Source: Eudorina sp. 2006-703-Eu-15
Lineage: Eukaryota > Chlorophyta > Chlorophyceae > Chlamydomonadales > Volvocaceae
Assembly: GCA_003117195.1 (NCBI GenBank)
Contig: BDSI01000214.1
Coordinates: forward strand, 1 to 64,000
DNA: 64,000 nt
Direction of reading: 5' to 3'
Shown here in pieces: positions 1 to 13,900 of this stretch. Below the pieces are notes generated by a model that had not been told where the DNA came from, ran no database searches, and was given only the letters and a program-made list of their open reading frames with translations. Numbering within the stretch: position 1 is the first letter of the stretch; each line of letters begins with the position of its first letter. Position numbers and translations under genes: made by a program.

Positions 1-125
1 CCCCGAACCCGTACTGCACCGGGCCCCGAACCCGTACTGCACCGGGCCCCGAACCCGTACTGCACCGGGCCCCGAACCCGTACTGCACCGGGCCCCGAAC
101 CCGGTGCACCGGGCCCCGAACCCAT
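1..125. repeat. 23-bp tandem repeat, five copies plus a degenerate sixth
   Basis: The unit begins CCCCGAACCC and recurs at positions 1, 24, 47, 70 and 93, with a shortened copy from 93 to 113 and the start of another at 114. It runs off the left edge, so the full array length is unknown. It lies directly upstream of a pyrimidine-rich splice acceptor, so it is most likely an intronic minisatellite of the methyltransferase gene. Confidence 0.9.
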
Positions 126-184
126 CTCAACGCCCTTCCTTCCTCCCTGCCTCTCTCCCCCACCCTCCTCACGTCAGGCCCCAG

Positions 185-1716
185 AAGTTCGTCCGCGACC
201 TGGTCCTCCGCCGCGCCTTCTCCGGCCGGGTGCTGGACGCGGGCTGCGGCATCGGCGACAATGCGCTGTACGTGGCCAAGGCGGCTCCAGGGGCGGAGGT
301 CACCGCGGTGGACGTGGTGCGTGGGGGTGGGGGGTGCGTGGGGGGGGTGAGGGGGTAGGGTAGGGTGGGGTAGGGTAGGGTGGGGGTGGGGTGGAGGACG
401 GCGCATGACAGTACTACTGGAAGCGGGAACGAAGACGCGTGCTGCGCGAGAATGGTTGGATGGGTGGCGACATCTATATATACCTGTTTGAATAATGGGA
501 AAGTTTGGTCTGAGTCTGGGTGGATGGCGCCACGAGACGCAAGAGAGGTAAGGCAAAAATGCTGGGAAGCATTTGCAAATAGTGGAAGGCATAATTTGGA
601 ACATATGAGGAAAGGACGGATCAACGGGAGCGGACGGGCGGGCGGGCGGGCGGGCGGGGCAGATGCATGGGGCGCACCGATGCGCGAAGGGTTCGTTGCT
701 CTGGTGGATGGCAGGGACGGTGGGCGGGTAGGGGGTGGGGTGCGTGGTCGCCGTACGTGCGTGTACGAGGATGGATTGGGAACGAGCGCGACTTCGAAAG
801 AAGGGATCTATCTGATGCATGGGATCTGTTTCAACCTAGCTGCTGGTTAGTTACTACCGCGTAAGAGCAAGCTGTAGAAACGGTAGAAACTGTAGAAGCG
901 GTAGCTAGGAACACGGCGGGTCGGCCACGCGCGCGCGCACGCACGCACGCCGCCGGCGGCTGCAGGTCCCGCGCTGCCTGGACTTCGCCGGCACCAAGGC
1001 GTGCATGCGGGGCATGCGCGGCATGATCACGCTGGTGGTGGCCGATCTGCGCTGGTACGACAAGTTACCGGAAGAGCTCCGGAGCCAGCCGTACGACGTC
1101 GTACTCGATTCGTACATGTTCCACGGGCTCACGGACGAGGACCGGGAGAGCTACATGGCCACACTGGCGCGGTTGCTGCGGCCCGAGGGGATGCTGTACA
1201 TGGGCTGCATGTCGGAAGAGGAGACGCGTCCCGGGGGGCCCAGGTGCGGGTGCGTGTGTGCGTGAATGTACGGCACTGTGTGAATGTACGCACGGTTAAA
1301 CACACGCATGCAGGCATGCAGGCATGCAGGCATGCAGGCATGCAGGCACGAACGGCGCGCGGGTCCATCCTGCCGTGCACGGCAGGAGTCCTGCTTTGTA
1401 TCCAACGTCTATCTACCGTATCTGTATGTATCTTACTAATAAACTTACTCCATTCAATTCCTGACCAAGCATACGTACACTGCCAACTGTCAACTTCCCA
1501 ACTAACGTGCTACCGACCAGGCGCGTCACGGCTCAGGAGCTCCGCCGCGTCTTCGAGGGCGGCGGTGCCGCCGCCGCCAGCGGGGCCGCCGCCAGCGGGG
1601 CCGCCGCGGCCGTTTGGCGCGTGGAGGGCGTCGAGGACACGGTGGCGGAGCTGCACCCCACGTTCTGGGGCGGCAAGGGCAGGGCGCGCTTGTACACCAT
1701 TCGCAGGCTGCGATAG
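185..1716 (+). CDS. Class I SAM-dependent methyltransferase, 3' exons (partial)
   Basis: Three exons are visible: 185-316, 966-1243 and 1521-1716, joined in phase 0 and phase 2, giving 201 residues and a TAG stop at 1714. The 5' part lies left of the window; the first visible exon follows a strong pyrimidine tract ending in CCAG. Exon 1 holds the SAM-binding motif I (VLDAGCGIGDNALYVAK) and the acidic end of strand 2 (VTAVDV). Exon 2 continues with VPRCLDFA, the aspartate motif VVADLR, and the post-motif DVVLDSYMFHGL, followed by LLRPEGMLY. Exon 3 holds the C-terminal strand region (VTAQELRRVF, then WRVEGVED) interrupted by an Ala/Gly-rich run. The layout resembles small-molecule or thiol-type methyltransferases, but the substrate cannot be read from sequence. 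Family assignment is confident; exact borders are predictions. Confidence 0.8.
1306..1348. repeat. 8-bp GCATGCAG tandem repeat in methyltransferase intron
   Basis: Five near-perfect copies of GCATGCAG lie in the last intron of the methyltransferase gene. The unit contains the palindrome TGCATGCA that recurs throughout the non-coding DNA of this window. Confidence 0.85.
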
Positions 1717-4700
1717 ATGAGGAGCGACTGCTGCTCGCTCGCTCGCTTCGTTTCCTGCTGCTGCTGCTGCTGCTGCTGCTGCCTGCCGCAGATAGATAGG
1801 CAGCGCACCGCAGAAAGACAACGACTACATACGTATGTGCGTACGGACAACTAACCCTGGACTACGAAGAATAATCCCTAACCCGCCCCCGACAACGAAG
1901 AAAGGCCGGGCGGCGGGATCGCTCAACATACAGGAGAACCCTAGCCACCTGCTGCTGTATGTACGGCATGTGGGCGGGGCGGGGCGGGGCGGGGTACGGG
2001 TATGTACGCCCGGTACATAGCTGCTGGTATGTACGGTTCATTCACTTACATGCCGAGAGGACGTGCACCTGGGTGCGTGCTTGCTTGCTTGCCAATCTTG
2101 GGCGAGGGGAGGCGAGCGACTTGTTATTGTGATCAGAGGCAGGGACAGATGGATGGATGGATGGAGGGCTCGCCCGCCCGCCCAGCCACCCGCCGCTACG
2201 CTGCGGCCCCGCCGACATGCATCTACGGCATCTGACCTTTGCTTGCCAAATGCGCGGCACGCATGCATTTGACCGGAAGCGATGTATGAATAATGGCGTT
2301 GCGTGAGCGCGCGTTGGCTCGATCGATTGGGGCTTCGTTGTGGTACGTACGTGATATATAGGTACGTAGGTGGTACATGTGGTGATGATTAGTTCCACTT
2401 CTTGGCTATATATCTGGAGCCCAGCAGCCATACATTACAGTTTGATGCAGTTGATGTATGGGCTGTACGGGGCTACTGCGTGGGAGTTAGACAAACCTGC
2501 TGACGGGACTTGCTTGCGTGCTTGCATTGGTCGCAGCACAGTAGTTTCGTTCCAGCACATGCCCGCCCGCGCTCCCACAGTCATACACACATGCATGCAT
2601 GCATGTGGTCATGCGTGTGCGCGCCCTACCTTAGTGCGTACCTACCTGCTGCCTACCTACCTGTCGTACCGAGGTACGACAGGTCTGTCGTACCTTCGGA
2701 ATTATTATGAGCGCATGATGAGGCGAATATGCGTGTCGATGTCTAGGCACGCACGCCGGCATCGCAGGTCCGTCCTTGCTCCCTGCTCCTTGCTGCAATG
2801 CGTAATCGTTTACTTAATCACGCGCAAGCAAGCAAGCAAGCAACGAACTCCTACATACGCGCGCGCGGTCCGTCAACTAGCTAACGCGCGACGACTCCTA
2901 CTCGCTCGCTCCGCATGTAGATTGTTCCATCCACGACGGATGGACGGACGTCGTACATCCGCCGTGCAAAGGTGGTAACGATGCGTCTATCTATCTATCT
3001 ATCTATCTAGCTAACCTACCGGTGATGATCAACTCTACGTCCATGCGCACATGCACGCATGCATCTGCTGACCATCCGACTGATTTCGCTGCTACCGACC
3101 TCTGCGGGTTTGGATCGGGTTTATTTCGTCAGGTCAGGTACTGCTTGTCGGCGGTTGCATTCATGCATGGCGCGTGCGGTGGGGTAGATGCTGGTGCGGT
3201 GGGCGCGCTCTACCGTATCTATCTAATCTATCTGCGTAATCTGCGGCCCGGCGGTCGGCTGCGTGCTGCTGCTGCCCGTACGTATGGCTTTTGGCGGCCG
3301 TTGGCCAGTTTGAAGTACGACACACACATACGCACATACTTACATACATACATACATACATGCGCGTACCCACCTACGTAGCTACCTGCGAGTACGCACG
3401 TACTGCGTGTAGTACGTAGGCGTTTGTATCCGCGCATGCATGTGATGGCTTGCTTGTCCCTACCAAATCTATCTGCTGTCTACCTACGTCCCCAAGAATG
3501 TATGTACAGATAGATGGTCCGTACGTACAGCCGCGGCAGGTGGATGCCTGCGGATGTATGTCGGGGCCCCTCGCTATCTATCGACGTATCTATCGAACAG
3601 TAGGTGTATCTGCACGTGCATGCGTGCATGTGCGCACACATGTATGTCGGTGCATGCACGACATGCACGCACCCGAATGGAAGCGAGATCGATACATACG
3701 TGCATGCGCGCGTACGCGTGGCCTACCTCAAGATACGGATTCGCCATAAAGCAAATAAACATGCATCCAAGTCGGGCTAGCTAGTCGGGCGGCATGCAGT
3801 AGCGGGGGATGTATACAGTCGTGATATCTCTAGATATCGATCGATTAGAGAATGAGGCAGGGGGCTGATGAAGGGATAACGAAAGAGGGCAGCAGGGGGT
3901 GGTTCTTGACTGGATCCGACAGAGCGCACGAGGCACATACAGTAGGGTCGAGGGAGGCGTCGCGAAGGAGGCGGCGCCAGGCCGTGTCTGGGGTTTATTA
4001 ATTGCCTCCGCTCGGGCGGGCCGGAAGTAAGTGGGGTATTCGTTGCTTGGTATATTTGGGACCTGCCGGGCAGTTGTGCGGAAGGCGGCCGGGCGCGCGG
4101 CACCACCGGGTTGGTGTGTGGAAGGCGGCCGGAACCACCGGGTTGGTGTGCGGCGGGGTTGATTATTCGTTCTTTTACTTTCAGATTGTTATCAGTTGGG
4201 CGTTTCGACCTCCTGGTACTCCTGGTGGGACTGGTCTCGATCGCTGGCTGGGGTAGCTGGGGCCGGGGCGCGCGTACGTGGCGGTTGCAGAGGGTATGTA
4301 TGCATGCATGTAACACTTGCACGCGCCTACCTGCTGCGTGCATTGATGTATGCCGGGCGGGCTCGCTGGCAGGGGGGGGGGAGCGGGTAGAGCGGGCGGG
4401 CGGCGGGTGCAATCGAGGGACGGACTGGGGATGGACGGAGGCGGGCGGCGGAGGTACGTAGGATGGATGCATATGCATGTAGGTAGGATGCTATGGTCGT
4501 TGAGTTGTCCCCAGGCACGCACGCAGGTCGGGGCGGCGTCATCTATCCGTCTGGAGTACGTAGCTAGCTAGTCATGTGTGCATCCATCCACATACCTGCC
4601 TGCCTTCGCGGCAACGAAATACACGCACGCACGCACGCATTCCGTCCGTCTGCGCCGTGCGTTCATTCCTCTATCATCCGGGACGGATGGATGCACGCAC

Positions 4701-6556
4701 GTTTTCGATCGATCGCGGCGCGTGTATATATGTGTGCATGTCCCGCCGCGCGGGCGGCGGCGCGCGGGCGGCCGCCGCCGGCGTTTCATTCATTCATTCA
4801 TTCGCCCGTCCGTCCGTCCGTCCGCCTGCCTTCACGCCCCGCATGTCTCCCGATGCTGTGTGCATGTGGGCCACTTGGTTGCTTGCCCTGCGTGCTGCGT
4901 ACGTGATACCGCACCGACCTCGCTACCTGATGATGAGACCCTCGGCTGCGTGCTGTCAGTTTCGTTGTGCTCGCCTGCCTGCATGGATGGCAATGCTTAA
5001 GCAAGCAAGCTTGCTTACTTGGGGGAGCGAGCCCGGCAGCAGCGAGGAGCATGTCGAGTCAGGCAGGTAGGGTGCGTGTGATGATGAGGCACGCACGCGG
5101 CAGCATAGTTCAATAGCTAGATCGATCGATAGATAGATAGATAGATAACGAAGATAGCAGCCAGCAGACAGACAGACAGGCACACACTGTCAGCAGGCGG
5201 ACACGCACCTGGCAGGTGGACGGACGGACGGACGGACGGACGGACGAAGCCGCGCGGGGCCCCCGCCTGCGCGGTGGTTTCTTTGGCTCGCTCGCGCGGC
5301 TACGTAGGGGCCCCGGCACGCACTTTATTGAACGCACAACATATATACATGCATGTGTATATTTGTTTGTACGGCCGGGCGCGCGGGCAACGTACGGAGA
5401 CGGACTCCGTCCGCCGTCGCCCACATTATCATTATTGTAACACGCACTCCATCGATATATGAAACCCAAATCACATCACACGCATGCATACGGGGGGATG
5501 CGCGGTGCTGTACTTTGAATCCATGGTAAGATCATTTTTGAATTCTATGAAAATTCACGCCACGCGCGGACATTTAGGTCCTGGCGCATGAACATGCATG
5601 TATCGTATGTAATCGTATGTATATGAATATGTGGTAAAAAGCACTGGAACCACTTCATTCATTTTTCGCCTAAAGTCATCACGCAGTAGTGGTTAGTTGT
5701 ATGCATGCATGTGTGTGGTTACGCGAACTTTCGTCCTGTAATAACAAGCAATCTATCCATGAGGTACGTGTGGATTCAATGATTGCAACGAATGTTGAAG
5801 GATACCCACCGTTGCAGGCGATGCTCGCTACTACGCAGGCAACCGCCGTGCGTTGTCGCACAGCAGGTCATTTCAGTTGGCAGGATGGACGAACAACGAG
5901 GCGTGCGTGCGTCTGACGCATGCTGCCTTTGTATAGGAGGCCACGAAGCTCCGGCAACATCTTTTGCTTGATGTATGTACAGCAGCAGGAAGGTGATGAT
6001 GATGGCCGGCCGATATCCGTCGAAGCGGACTGGCAATAATAGGGTTCGGGCATGTGCAACTGCTGCTGCTGTCACCATTATTTTAGTAAATATTCATCAG
6101 CCGGTGCCGCGACGGACACGACTACCTAGCAACAGCTTTCTGCATATATTACATATATATACATACAACGCACCGTCGGTACGTAGGTTCATGCACGCAC
6201 GGCGGATTACTTCGTGCTAGCCGCTGCTGCTCGCTCTTCTCCGCTTGCGTTGTGTTTCCTTTAATTATTATATATTCCAGCGTGTGCGTTGGCAGCCATA
6301 TATACACGTTAATTGCTCTACCAGTTCGCCGCTGTAAATTAGATGTGACATTTGCAAACCGTCACATACACGCACATATCGGGCTCGATCGTCGCTGCTG
6401 GCAAGCTAAGAGTACGCAGTCCGTCCTTCAACACTGATAATAATGAGGAATACTCTCTGAATCGTTGCCTCGTAATAGTTCACAACCAAGTGCGCGATCC
6501 ATATGAATTGCGAGCGGCGGTCCCTTGTTGGGAACAAAATAGGTCGTCGCAGACTG
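1717..6556. other. Intergenic, microsatellite-rich; no gene recognised
   Basis: About 4.8 kb between the methyltransferase stop and the glycosyltransferase start. It is dominated by short tandem runs: CTG near 1758-1783, GATG near 2151-2165, AGCA near 2826-2842, TATC near 2987-3008, TACA near 3340-3360, CATT near 4788-4803, GATA near 5128-5147 and GGAC near 5218-5247. GTAC and GCATGC motifs are very frequent. Open frames exist on both strands, but they overlap each other, are low complexity and show no domain or splice-consistent chain. A degenerate direct duplication built on GGAAGGCGGCCGG lies near 4080-4160. Promoter elements of the downstream gene could not be identified. Confidence 0.6.
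2659..2684. repeat. 12-bp perfect inverted repeat with 2-nt spacer
   Basis: ACCTGTCGTACC and its exact reverse complement are separated by GA. It sits in intergenic DNA; no function is evident. Confidence 0.8.
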
Positions 6557-9500
6557 ATGTTGCCCCACGATGGGGTGCATGGGGTGCTGCTTTGCGTTTG
6601 CCGGCGGAGTAGGCGGAGAGCCCAGGCCGGGGCGCCTGCGCACATTCACGGTCACGTCGTTGCGCTCATCATGATCATCAGCCTAACGCTCATCATCGGC
6701 CCCAGTAGTCACGCGGTAAGTGTATGTACGTAGTCTTAACCCACTACATACTTTGTATGTACCGTCCCCCGCACGCAGCCTATCTAGCTAGCTAGTTGGT
6801 TGTTATCAGTACACATACAGTAATAAGGTCAATAAGGATGACCCCAATAATCGTATTTAGGTTGTTCAAATTCGCTCCGTCGTAAACATCCGGACCGACC
6901 GACGGCGGGCAGCAGCAACGAACATACAGCCGCTGCATACAGCCACGCATGTCGATGGGGCCTGCTGATGGGGCTTACGTGCCCTGGTACACACCGTTGG
7001 TCCCTTGATTTGGGGTCCGCTGTAACGTTCATTCATTCATTCATTCATACAGCCAAGCGCGCGCGCGTGTGCTTCATGATCAGCGTAGCTGATGAGTGGA
7101 TGGATTCATTTGCATTACATACATTACTACTATTACTACGAACTACAGGCGGCAGGCAGGGCACCCAATGACGGGCGCGCTCGCACGTTCATTCGCGCCG
7201 GATGAATGACGGGCATTGAATGACATGAACATACAGCTATCCAGCAGGCTATTGCGGGCCTGCCTGTGTGTATCGATGTTTAGAGAGGATGCGGGCCTGT
7301 ATATATATATATATGTGTGTGCATACGCACTAGATAGATAGCCACGTATGCTATGCATGTCCGGGACATACATGCACGCACGGAGAGATTAATCGATGGT
7401 GCATGCATGCCTGCATGTTAGTTGCTAGCTACCGGTGCGTAGGTACGTAATACGTAATGTGATGCTACGCACGTACGTTTGTATAACGAGCGAGCGAGCG
7501 AAGCGAGTATGCTACCTACCTACGTATCTAACGTATCTAACGTATCTATGTATTATCGCCATGCAAGCAGCGCCACGCACGTGGCTTCATTGCTTTATTT
7601 CATTCCTTTGGTAATACGTATATACATACGTACATACATACATACGTGCATACATACATGCAGGCCAACGCGGCGCACCGGGGTGGCAAGCTTCGAACGA
7701 AGGACAATAATCGAACCAGCAGCGCTGCTGTGGCTGCTGTCGTCGTTGTCGCTGACAACCCTACGACCATGGCCGAGGTTCCGGGTTTTCAACGCGCAAC
7801 GACAGACGAAATGATGCAGCAACTATACAGGTACATATGTACGTATGCACATACGATACGTACACACGTGCATATAAGCATACGGTAGTAACCGTGACAA
7901 GGTGGACCCGTATCCCGACCGGGTGTTCCAACGGGCGGGCCCATGTAGATCGTAGGCGCCGCATCTCATCACGCAACCCCTAGCTACCAAGGACTGCGCA
8001 CCCATCCTCCATCACCCGCGGGGGGGTCATGCAGCCATACCGGCAACCACGCCAGCTTACCAGCGCGCCAGGATTGCCTCTCCTGGAAACCGCGCCAGAC
8101 CCGCCGAACCACATGGCGGGGAGGGACCCGGTGTTGTGCGTGCCGCAGCAGGTACATACATACGTAGCTCGGAGTGAGGGGCGGCGGGCAAGTTATCCTG
8201 CGGCCCTGCTGCCGTACGTGCGTTGCTCGCTGGGCTTCGTTATTATTTATTACGTACTGCTGCCTAATTGTGACATCCTCTGCTGGATGGATTAATGGAG
8301 CAGCCTTTACGTAGATAGGTCTTGAACTGCGTGCGTACGTGATGTATGCATGGCTGCGCGCTCGGCAGGCAGGTAGCTAGCCAGCTAGCATAGGCAGCAG
8401 GGGCATACAATGGCGCGAGAGCTAGCAAACCGGCTACGCATGTAACGCACGCATACATGTGGTATATAGTGTAAGACGCAAAGGCTTACCGGATGGTTGG
8501 GAACCCATTGGGGCTCCCTATATTGTGAGCGTCTGTACGGCGCACTGCCGTACCGGCTTACATATAGGCGAACTCACAATCGACCGAACGAACCCGCCAC
8601 GTCGTCGGCCCCGCCGGTCGGCACGTATGTATCGACACCATAGATATGTACAGCTACCGTCACGCTAGTCACGCCGTATCTTTATTTTGTCGTCATCTAT
8701 CGTACGTATCCCTTGCTTGGGGCTCATGGCCCAACATACTATTATTTGTGTTTGATGACAAACCCGCCCTGCTGCCTTGCATGTGTGTATGTATCGATGT
8801 AATTATTAATAGGAACACCTACTATTTATTATTACGTACATGCATACACATAGCATTATAGGTGAGAGCTGGCAAAGGCTTCTCGAGATGCTGGGACAGT
8901 GCTTTATACCGTATTTGAGGTGTACGTATGTAGGGCCGACCATTGTACGACACCTACTACAATATGTGTCGCTGAGATAGATGTCGTGCGTGGGTGGGTG
9001 GATGGGCTGGCGTCATGGGGACGGGGGGAGGATGGAGTACGTACATATACATGTCATAATAATGTAAGGCTGTGCGTGTTGGCTGTACATTAGTAGTAGG
9101 TGCACTGCGTGTATGTTAAATGTAAATCATTTGCAACAAGTAGGATGTCGGGCACGAGTAGGTCCATTACTGTAATAACATCAATAATAGTTTGAATTGG
9201 GGTGTCGGCCTTGTCGAACCCCCGACAACCCTGTGGTACGATTGCAGGGAGAACATGGACGCCGACTTCGCGCCTTGGAAAGGACGCAATTTCAACATCA
9301 GCCAGCTCCTCGATATGCTATCCAGGACGGTCGGGAAGCGCACGAAGGGGTTTGACGGGGTAAGTACATACGTGGCACTTGGCTTTGGCCGACATAATCC
9401 ATGGGTGACGAAAAATTGGGAAGAATATCATAACAATCCTGTCAACCCATACATACATATTCCAGCCCCGTGCATGCATAATCATCGCATGCAGGGCTGG

Positions 9501-10948
9501 GCGAGCGTCATCGTGGTGAAGGATGGGATGGCTTACGACCTACCGCTGGATAAGGGGTACAAGGGTAATAATTGTGGCAAAAGCCGGGTGAGTAGACAAT
9601 GTGTACTTTCTTGCTAGCCTGCCATTTTAGGTTATCATTACAGCATTACAGCACAAAATCATTACAGCAACTACCAGCAGCAGAACATACATACATAAAA
9701 CTTCAATAAAACAGAGAATTAATAATTAATAATATGATAAAATAATGGTATGAAGAAGGGTAATAACATAAATAATAACAATAATTGGTTACAATAACTA
9801 TTGGTTATATCTTTGAATTAATAATTCATCCAAGCTGGTACCCCTTACGCCTTCCATGCCTACCCGCGCACCCCGTCCGCCGGCGGTCCCTCGCTCCAGG
9901 TCAGAGGCCTGGTTGAGGCGATACGCAACGGCACCGCCGCGGGTATTGTGCCGCCCGACAGCGTGTTTCTCGTGTCTGCACCCGATGTTTCAGTCTGTCC
10001 GGCGGATGGCAAGGGCTGCAAGGTGCCGGTCTTCTCGATGTTTAAGCGATGGGATGCCGGCATCAACGCATCACACGACTACGACATTCTGTTGCCTCAT
10101 TTTGGTCACGTGTACGACGAGCTAACGTTCTACCCCTGGGAGAAAAAGCTTGACAAAGCGATCATGCGGGCGTCCATCAATGTGCGTACGTATGTACGTC
10201 GTCGTTCATGATAGGAACTGTATTCATGCATACATATAAATAAACGTAATCACATATATAAATTATATACATAGTCGATTATTTCAGAAACAAATCGCGC
10301 ATTTACGCCATGAGCTAGAAACAATGCGTGTATGTGCGTGCCTACCTGCTGGTTGATTGAACATATCACGATACCTTATATATTAATGATCGAAGTATTA
10401 TCGCCTTTATTTGCTTGCATTGCGTTTCGTTGCTTCCGTGCGGGCGTCAGCTGAATGTTAGGTGCATATATATGTACCCCACAGATGCGTGTTGCTTGGC
10501 TGCTGATCGGCCGTAGTCTACAAACGAACGGCACTCGCATACCACCCCGCACCCACGTACCCGTCCTGCCCGTGATGTACGTACAGAGCCGAATGCGCCC
10601 AAACAGCACCCGACAATGGTTGGCAGAGCTACAGCAACGGGGCGGAACGGAGGCGACCGAGCTTCTGGACGTGGGTATCACCAGCAACAGTGCGAAACGC
10701 TTCTTCAAGACAAATCTGGTGAGTCACCATGTATGGCTGCATCGAACCGTAGGCTCCTGGCCGGGGCCCTTGAACCGACCGCCCTGCTGGTTGGGAGCGC
10801 CACGGTCCTACTTGTAACACTCAAAAATACCCGCAGCAATCCTATTACTGATAAATACGTACGTGTTTAATACCATAAATAAACGTATGCAGTGCTAAAC
10901 ACCCGATATCCGGGTCGGATGATGGAAAGATGCATGATCTTTGACATA

Positions 10949-10992
<44 letters not shown>

Positions 10993-13900
10993 GTCGATCG
11001 ATCGTCTTCCGTCGGCGGCGGTGCGTTCACTGCGTCGAACGAATCCTCCTGCTGCAACTCAACCGGCCGGGCCCACACTCCAGGTTGCGAGCCTGCCCAT
11101 GCCCAGCCATGCTCGGTGGCGCTATCTGCTGGCAACTGACGGCGTCACTGCGTCGTGTCGCCTTGGCAAGTTGCTGGGAATGGATAGCGTTGTGGTCAAG
11201 GTACGCACGTCTACATCTAGATATGAGGACGGCGGCGGCCCCGGCGCGGGGCGGCCCCTAAAACAGGAATTCGAGCCCTATGGCATCAAGTGCGCTTTTC
11301 AGCACGGTGTTACACGGGTGCGTGCGAATTGCCGGGAGGTCAACGTCCCGGGGTCGAACCCCGAAAGCAACGAATTGGCGCACACGATCGACGCACACTT
11401 GATACTTGCTCTTTCCCCACCTGAAGGTGGACAACCTCCGGGAAGGCGATCCCTAGCTACCAGCCCTTACAAAGCAATGCCCTCTATTCGGCGCAACGGC
11501 CTGGAGTCGCCCGTTCGCAGCAAGGGGGAAAGAGTGTAACAGACATTCGAGCTCTTAAGCATCAAGTGCGCTCTTCAGCCTCGTGTTATTACAGCCCCGC
11601 TCCCATAGAATGAGATGTATGGTAGCTTCTGTGCATCGGTGATCGGTAGCTTCTATCTGGAAGTATCTGTAAGCCGGTACGGCAAGGAGCCGTACAGACA
11701 CTCACAATATAAGGAGCCTTAGCGTTTTACATTATCGAACGGGAGAACTCACACAGGTATTTGCGCCTGCTCTCTACGCCTGCGCCGCATAAAAGATACG
11801 ATATCGGGGTCGATCTCTTACGGGGGCCCTACGTCCCCGCCGCCGGGGGGTGTACGCGGATGATCTATCGGTGGTGTACGGGCGGGCATGCATACAGCCA
11901 CCCCTCAGTTCCCTTACCTTTCATACACGTCAGGCTCCTGCCAACGTACTTTTATTATTGTAAATTAAATATGATAAATGTAATAATGATGTTATACACT
12001 AATTATTAGATAAATATCATTTAACAATATTATTACAAATACATATATTAACATATATAAATGTAATAATGATGCGAGACTTATTAGTCCAAATAAAGGG
12101 CTAATGTAATAATGATGTTATACACTAATTATTAGATAAATATCATTTAACAATATTATTACAAATACATATTTGCTTTTATTTATTGTTATTACTACTG
12201 TTGTCATTATTGTTTTTGTCATTTATATTATGTTGTTGATGTATTGTAACTAATGACACCACTACTGGAAAGCAAGCTAGGCAAGTCATCCTTGCTCAAA
12301 CACCTAACCAACCATTGATATTCTTCATCAATCGCAGGAGGAATCGCCTTGGATCGAGTATTACTACAGGCAAGAATTTGTAGGAATGATAAGTGCTAGA
12401 GCAAGACGCGGACCGGGGGTTGTAGCTGCTCACTATGCTCATCACGGAAGGGCTTGAAGGGCACACACTCATGTGCGCATGTAATGCAGCGAAATACAAA
12501 CGTGCAAGTACGCTAAGTACTCGCCAAGTGGATAGATATGATAGTATATATGGTCATTGTCAGGGGCGTTAAAAATAGCATGTTTTACTCTGTGTGAAAT
12601 GTGTTTTCGCGTGCTGCTCTGGTGTTTCTGCTCCAGCAAGAGTATCATAACAAAGTAGAAATATTAAAGTTTATGTGCAATGACAATTGTTCTCGCTCGA
12701 GCAAGCCATGCATCCCTAAAGTTGCCCAGTCGCGCTTTATATTGACTGGCCCACCCCAATTTACTGGCGATTCTGCAAATGCGGAGACACGTAGCGTCTT
12801 TCCCAGAATGAAGCAAGATTATTAACTTCGTATGCATGCTTGCTAGCATTACTTTCCACGCAGCTAGCCGGCGTCCACTGCGCGCTCTCCTGCGTGATTC
12901 ACGTCGCTTAATTTATTTAGATGCGGATGAACACCATGTTTGACCCTAGATAAGATATATACGTATTGCATCGATCATACATACATATCAACATACATTT
13001 TGCAGTGTACACGTATTTGCCCTTCCCCGTCTATCTGTCAGCAGGTCGCTTACCCCGGGAGTGCATTACGTGCCCTTCAATAAGGACAACGTGTTACAGG
13101 TATATCATTCTCGGTGGCTGTGGCGGCGGGCGCGGGGCAAGCTTCGCTCGATCGTTGAATGTCGCCTCATCACGCACGCATGCAGCACGGCAGCTATCCG
13201 CTGATATCCACTAAATATTCATACTTCGCCAAGACAGGCACCATTTGTGTCATTTTCAAGCGACTCGCTCGCTCGATTCTTAACCACTGGGGCAATCCGA
13301 TGCGTGTATGTATGGCCGCCGGAGACGACATGGAAAAACAAAAATATAAACACACGTAAAGGTCCTCACGCACGCACTGCACGCGCCCCATTGATTGTTT
13401 ACTTAACCGCTCAGCCCACAGCACTACTGCCTGTCCCCTGCCTGCGGCTGGTGGTACTACTTGTGTATCGCGTAGAATGAACATTCTTCATTCAAGTGTG
13501 TCTTGTTTACCGCCTCCGTGGGTAACTAGCGACCTGTATGTTTATTATTAGTACCCTGCCCCCGTAGTAACTTGCCAGCGACTGGCTTACGTGGGGTCGG
13601 GCTGCCATAGCTGCCGTAGGGTCGGTCGTTGGCACGCACCAAGGCGTGCATGCATCCCCAGCCAGACGCTTTCCGTTTGCGCAAGCGAGGTTCGCGAATG
13701 TGTATGTAAGTTGCTTGCATCATTGGGCCATGCGTGTGCTTAGTTGTTCACTTTGTTGATTGTCACCTCGCTGTCATTTCCTCAAGTAAGCAAGCTGTCT
13801 ACGTACGCGCACGTACGCATGCATCCATCCAGGTTCTCCGCAAGCTACAGCGCGACCCCAGGCGCTGCCGCGCCGTTGCGGACGCTGCTCAGCGTTTCTC

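Noticed and set aside
1..125. Regular 23-bp repeats resembling a CRISPR array
   Set aside because: Units are directly adjacent with no unique spacers, and the locus is eukaryotic and intronic.
3777..4478. 233-codon minus-strand Pro/Arg-rich ORF
   Set aside because: It lies in microsatellite-rich intergenic DNA, has low-complexity composition and no recognisable motif.
8029..8150. Possible extra GT90 exon ending CCGCAGCAG|GTACAT
   Set aside because: It overlaps the dispersed repeat at 7887-8065 and would break the phase between exon 2 (ends phase 2) and exon 3.
10892..11539. 215-codon plus-strand ORF with a Thr-His repeat
   Set aside because: The frame runs through a (CA)n microsatellite and intron sequence; only 11084-11200 within it is a real exon of the GT90 gene.
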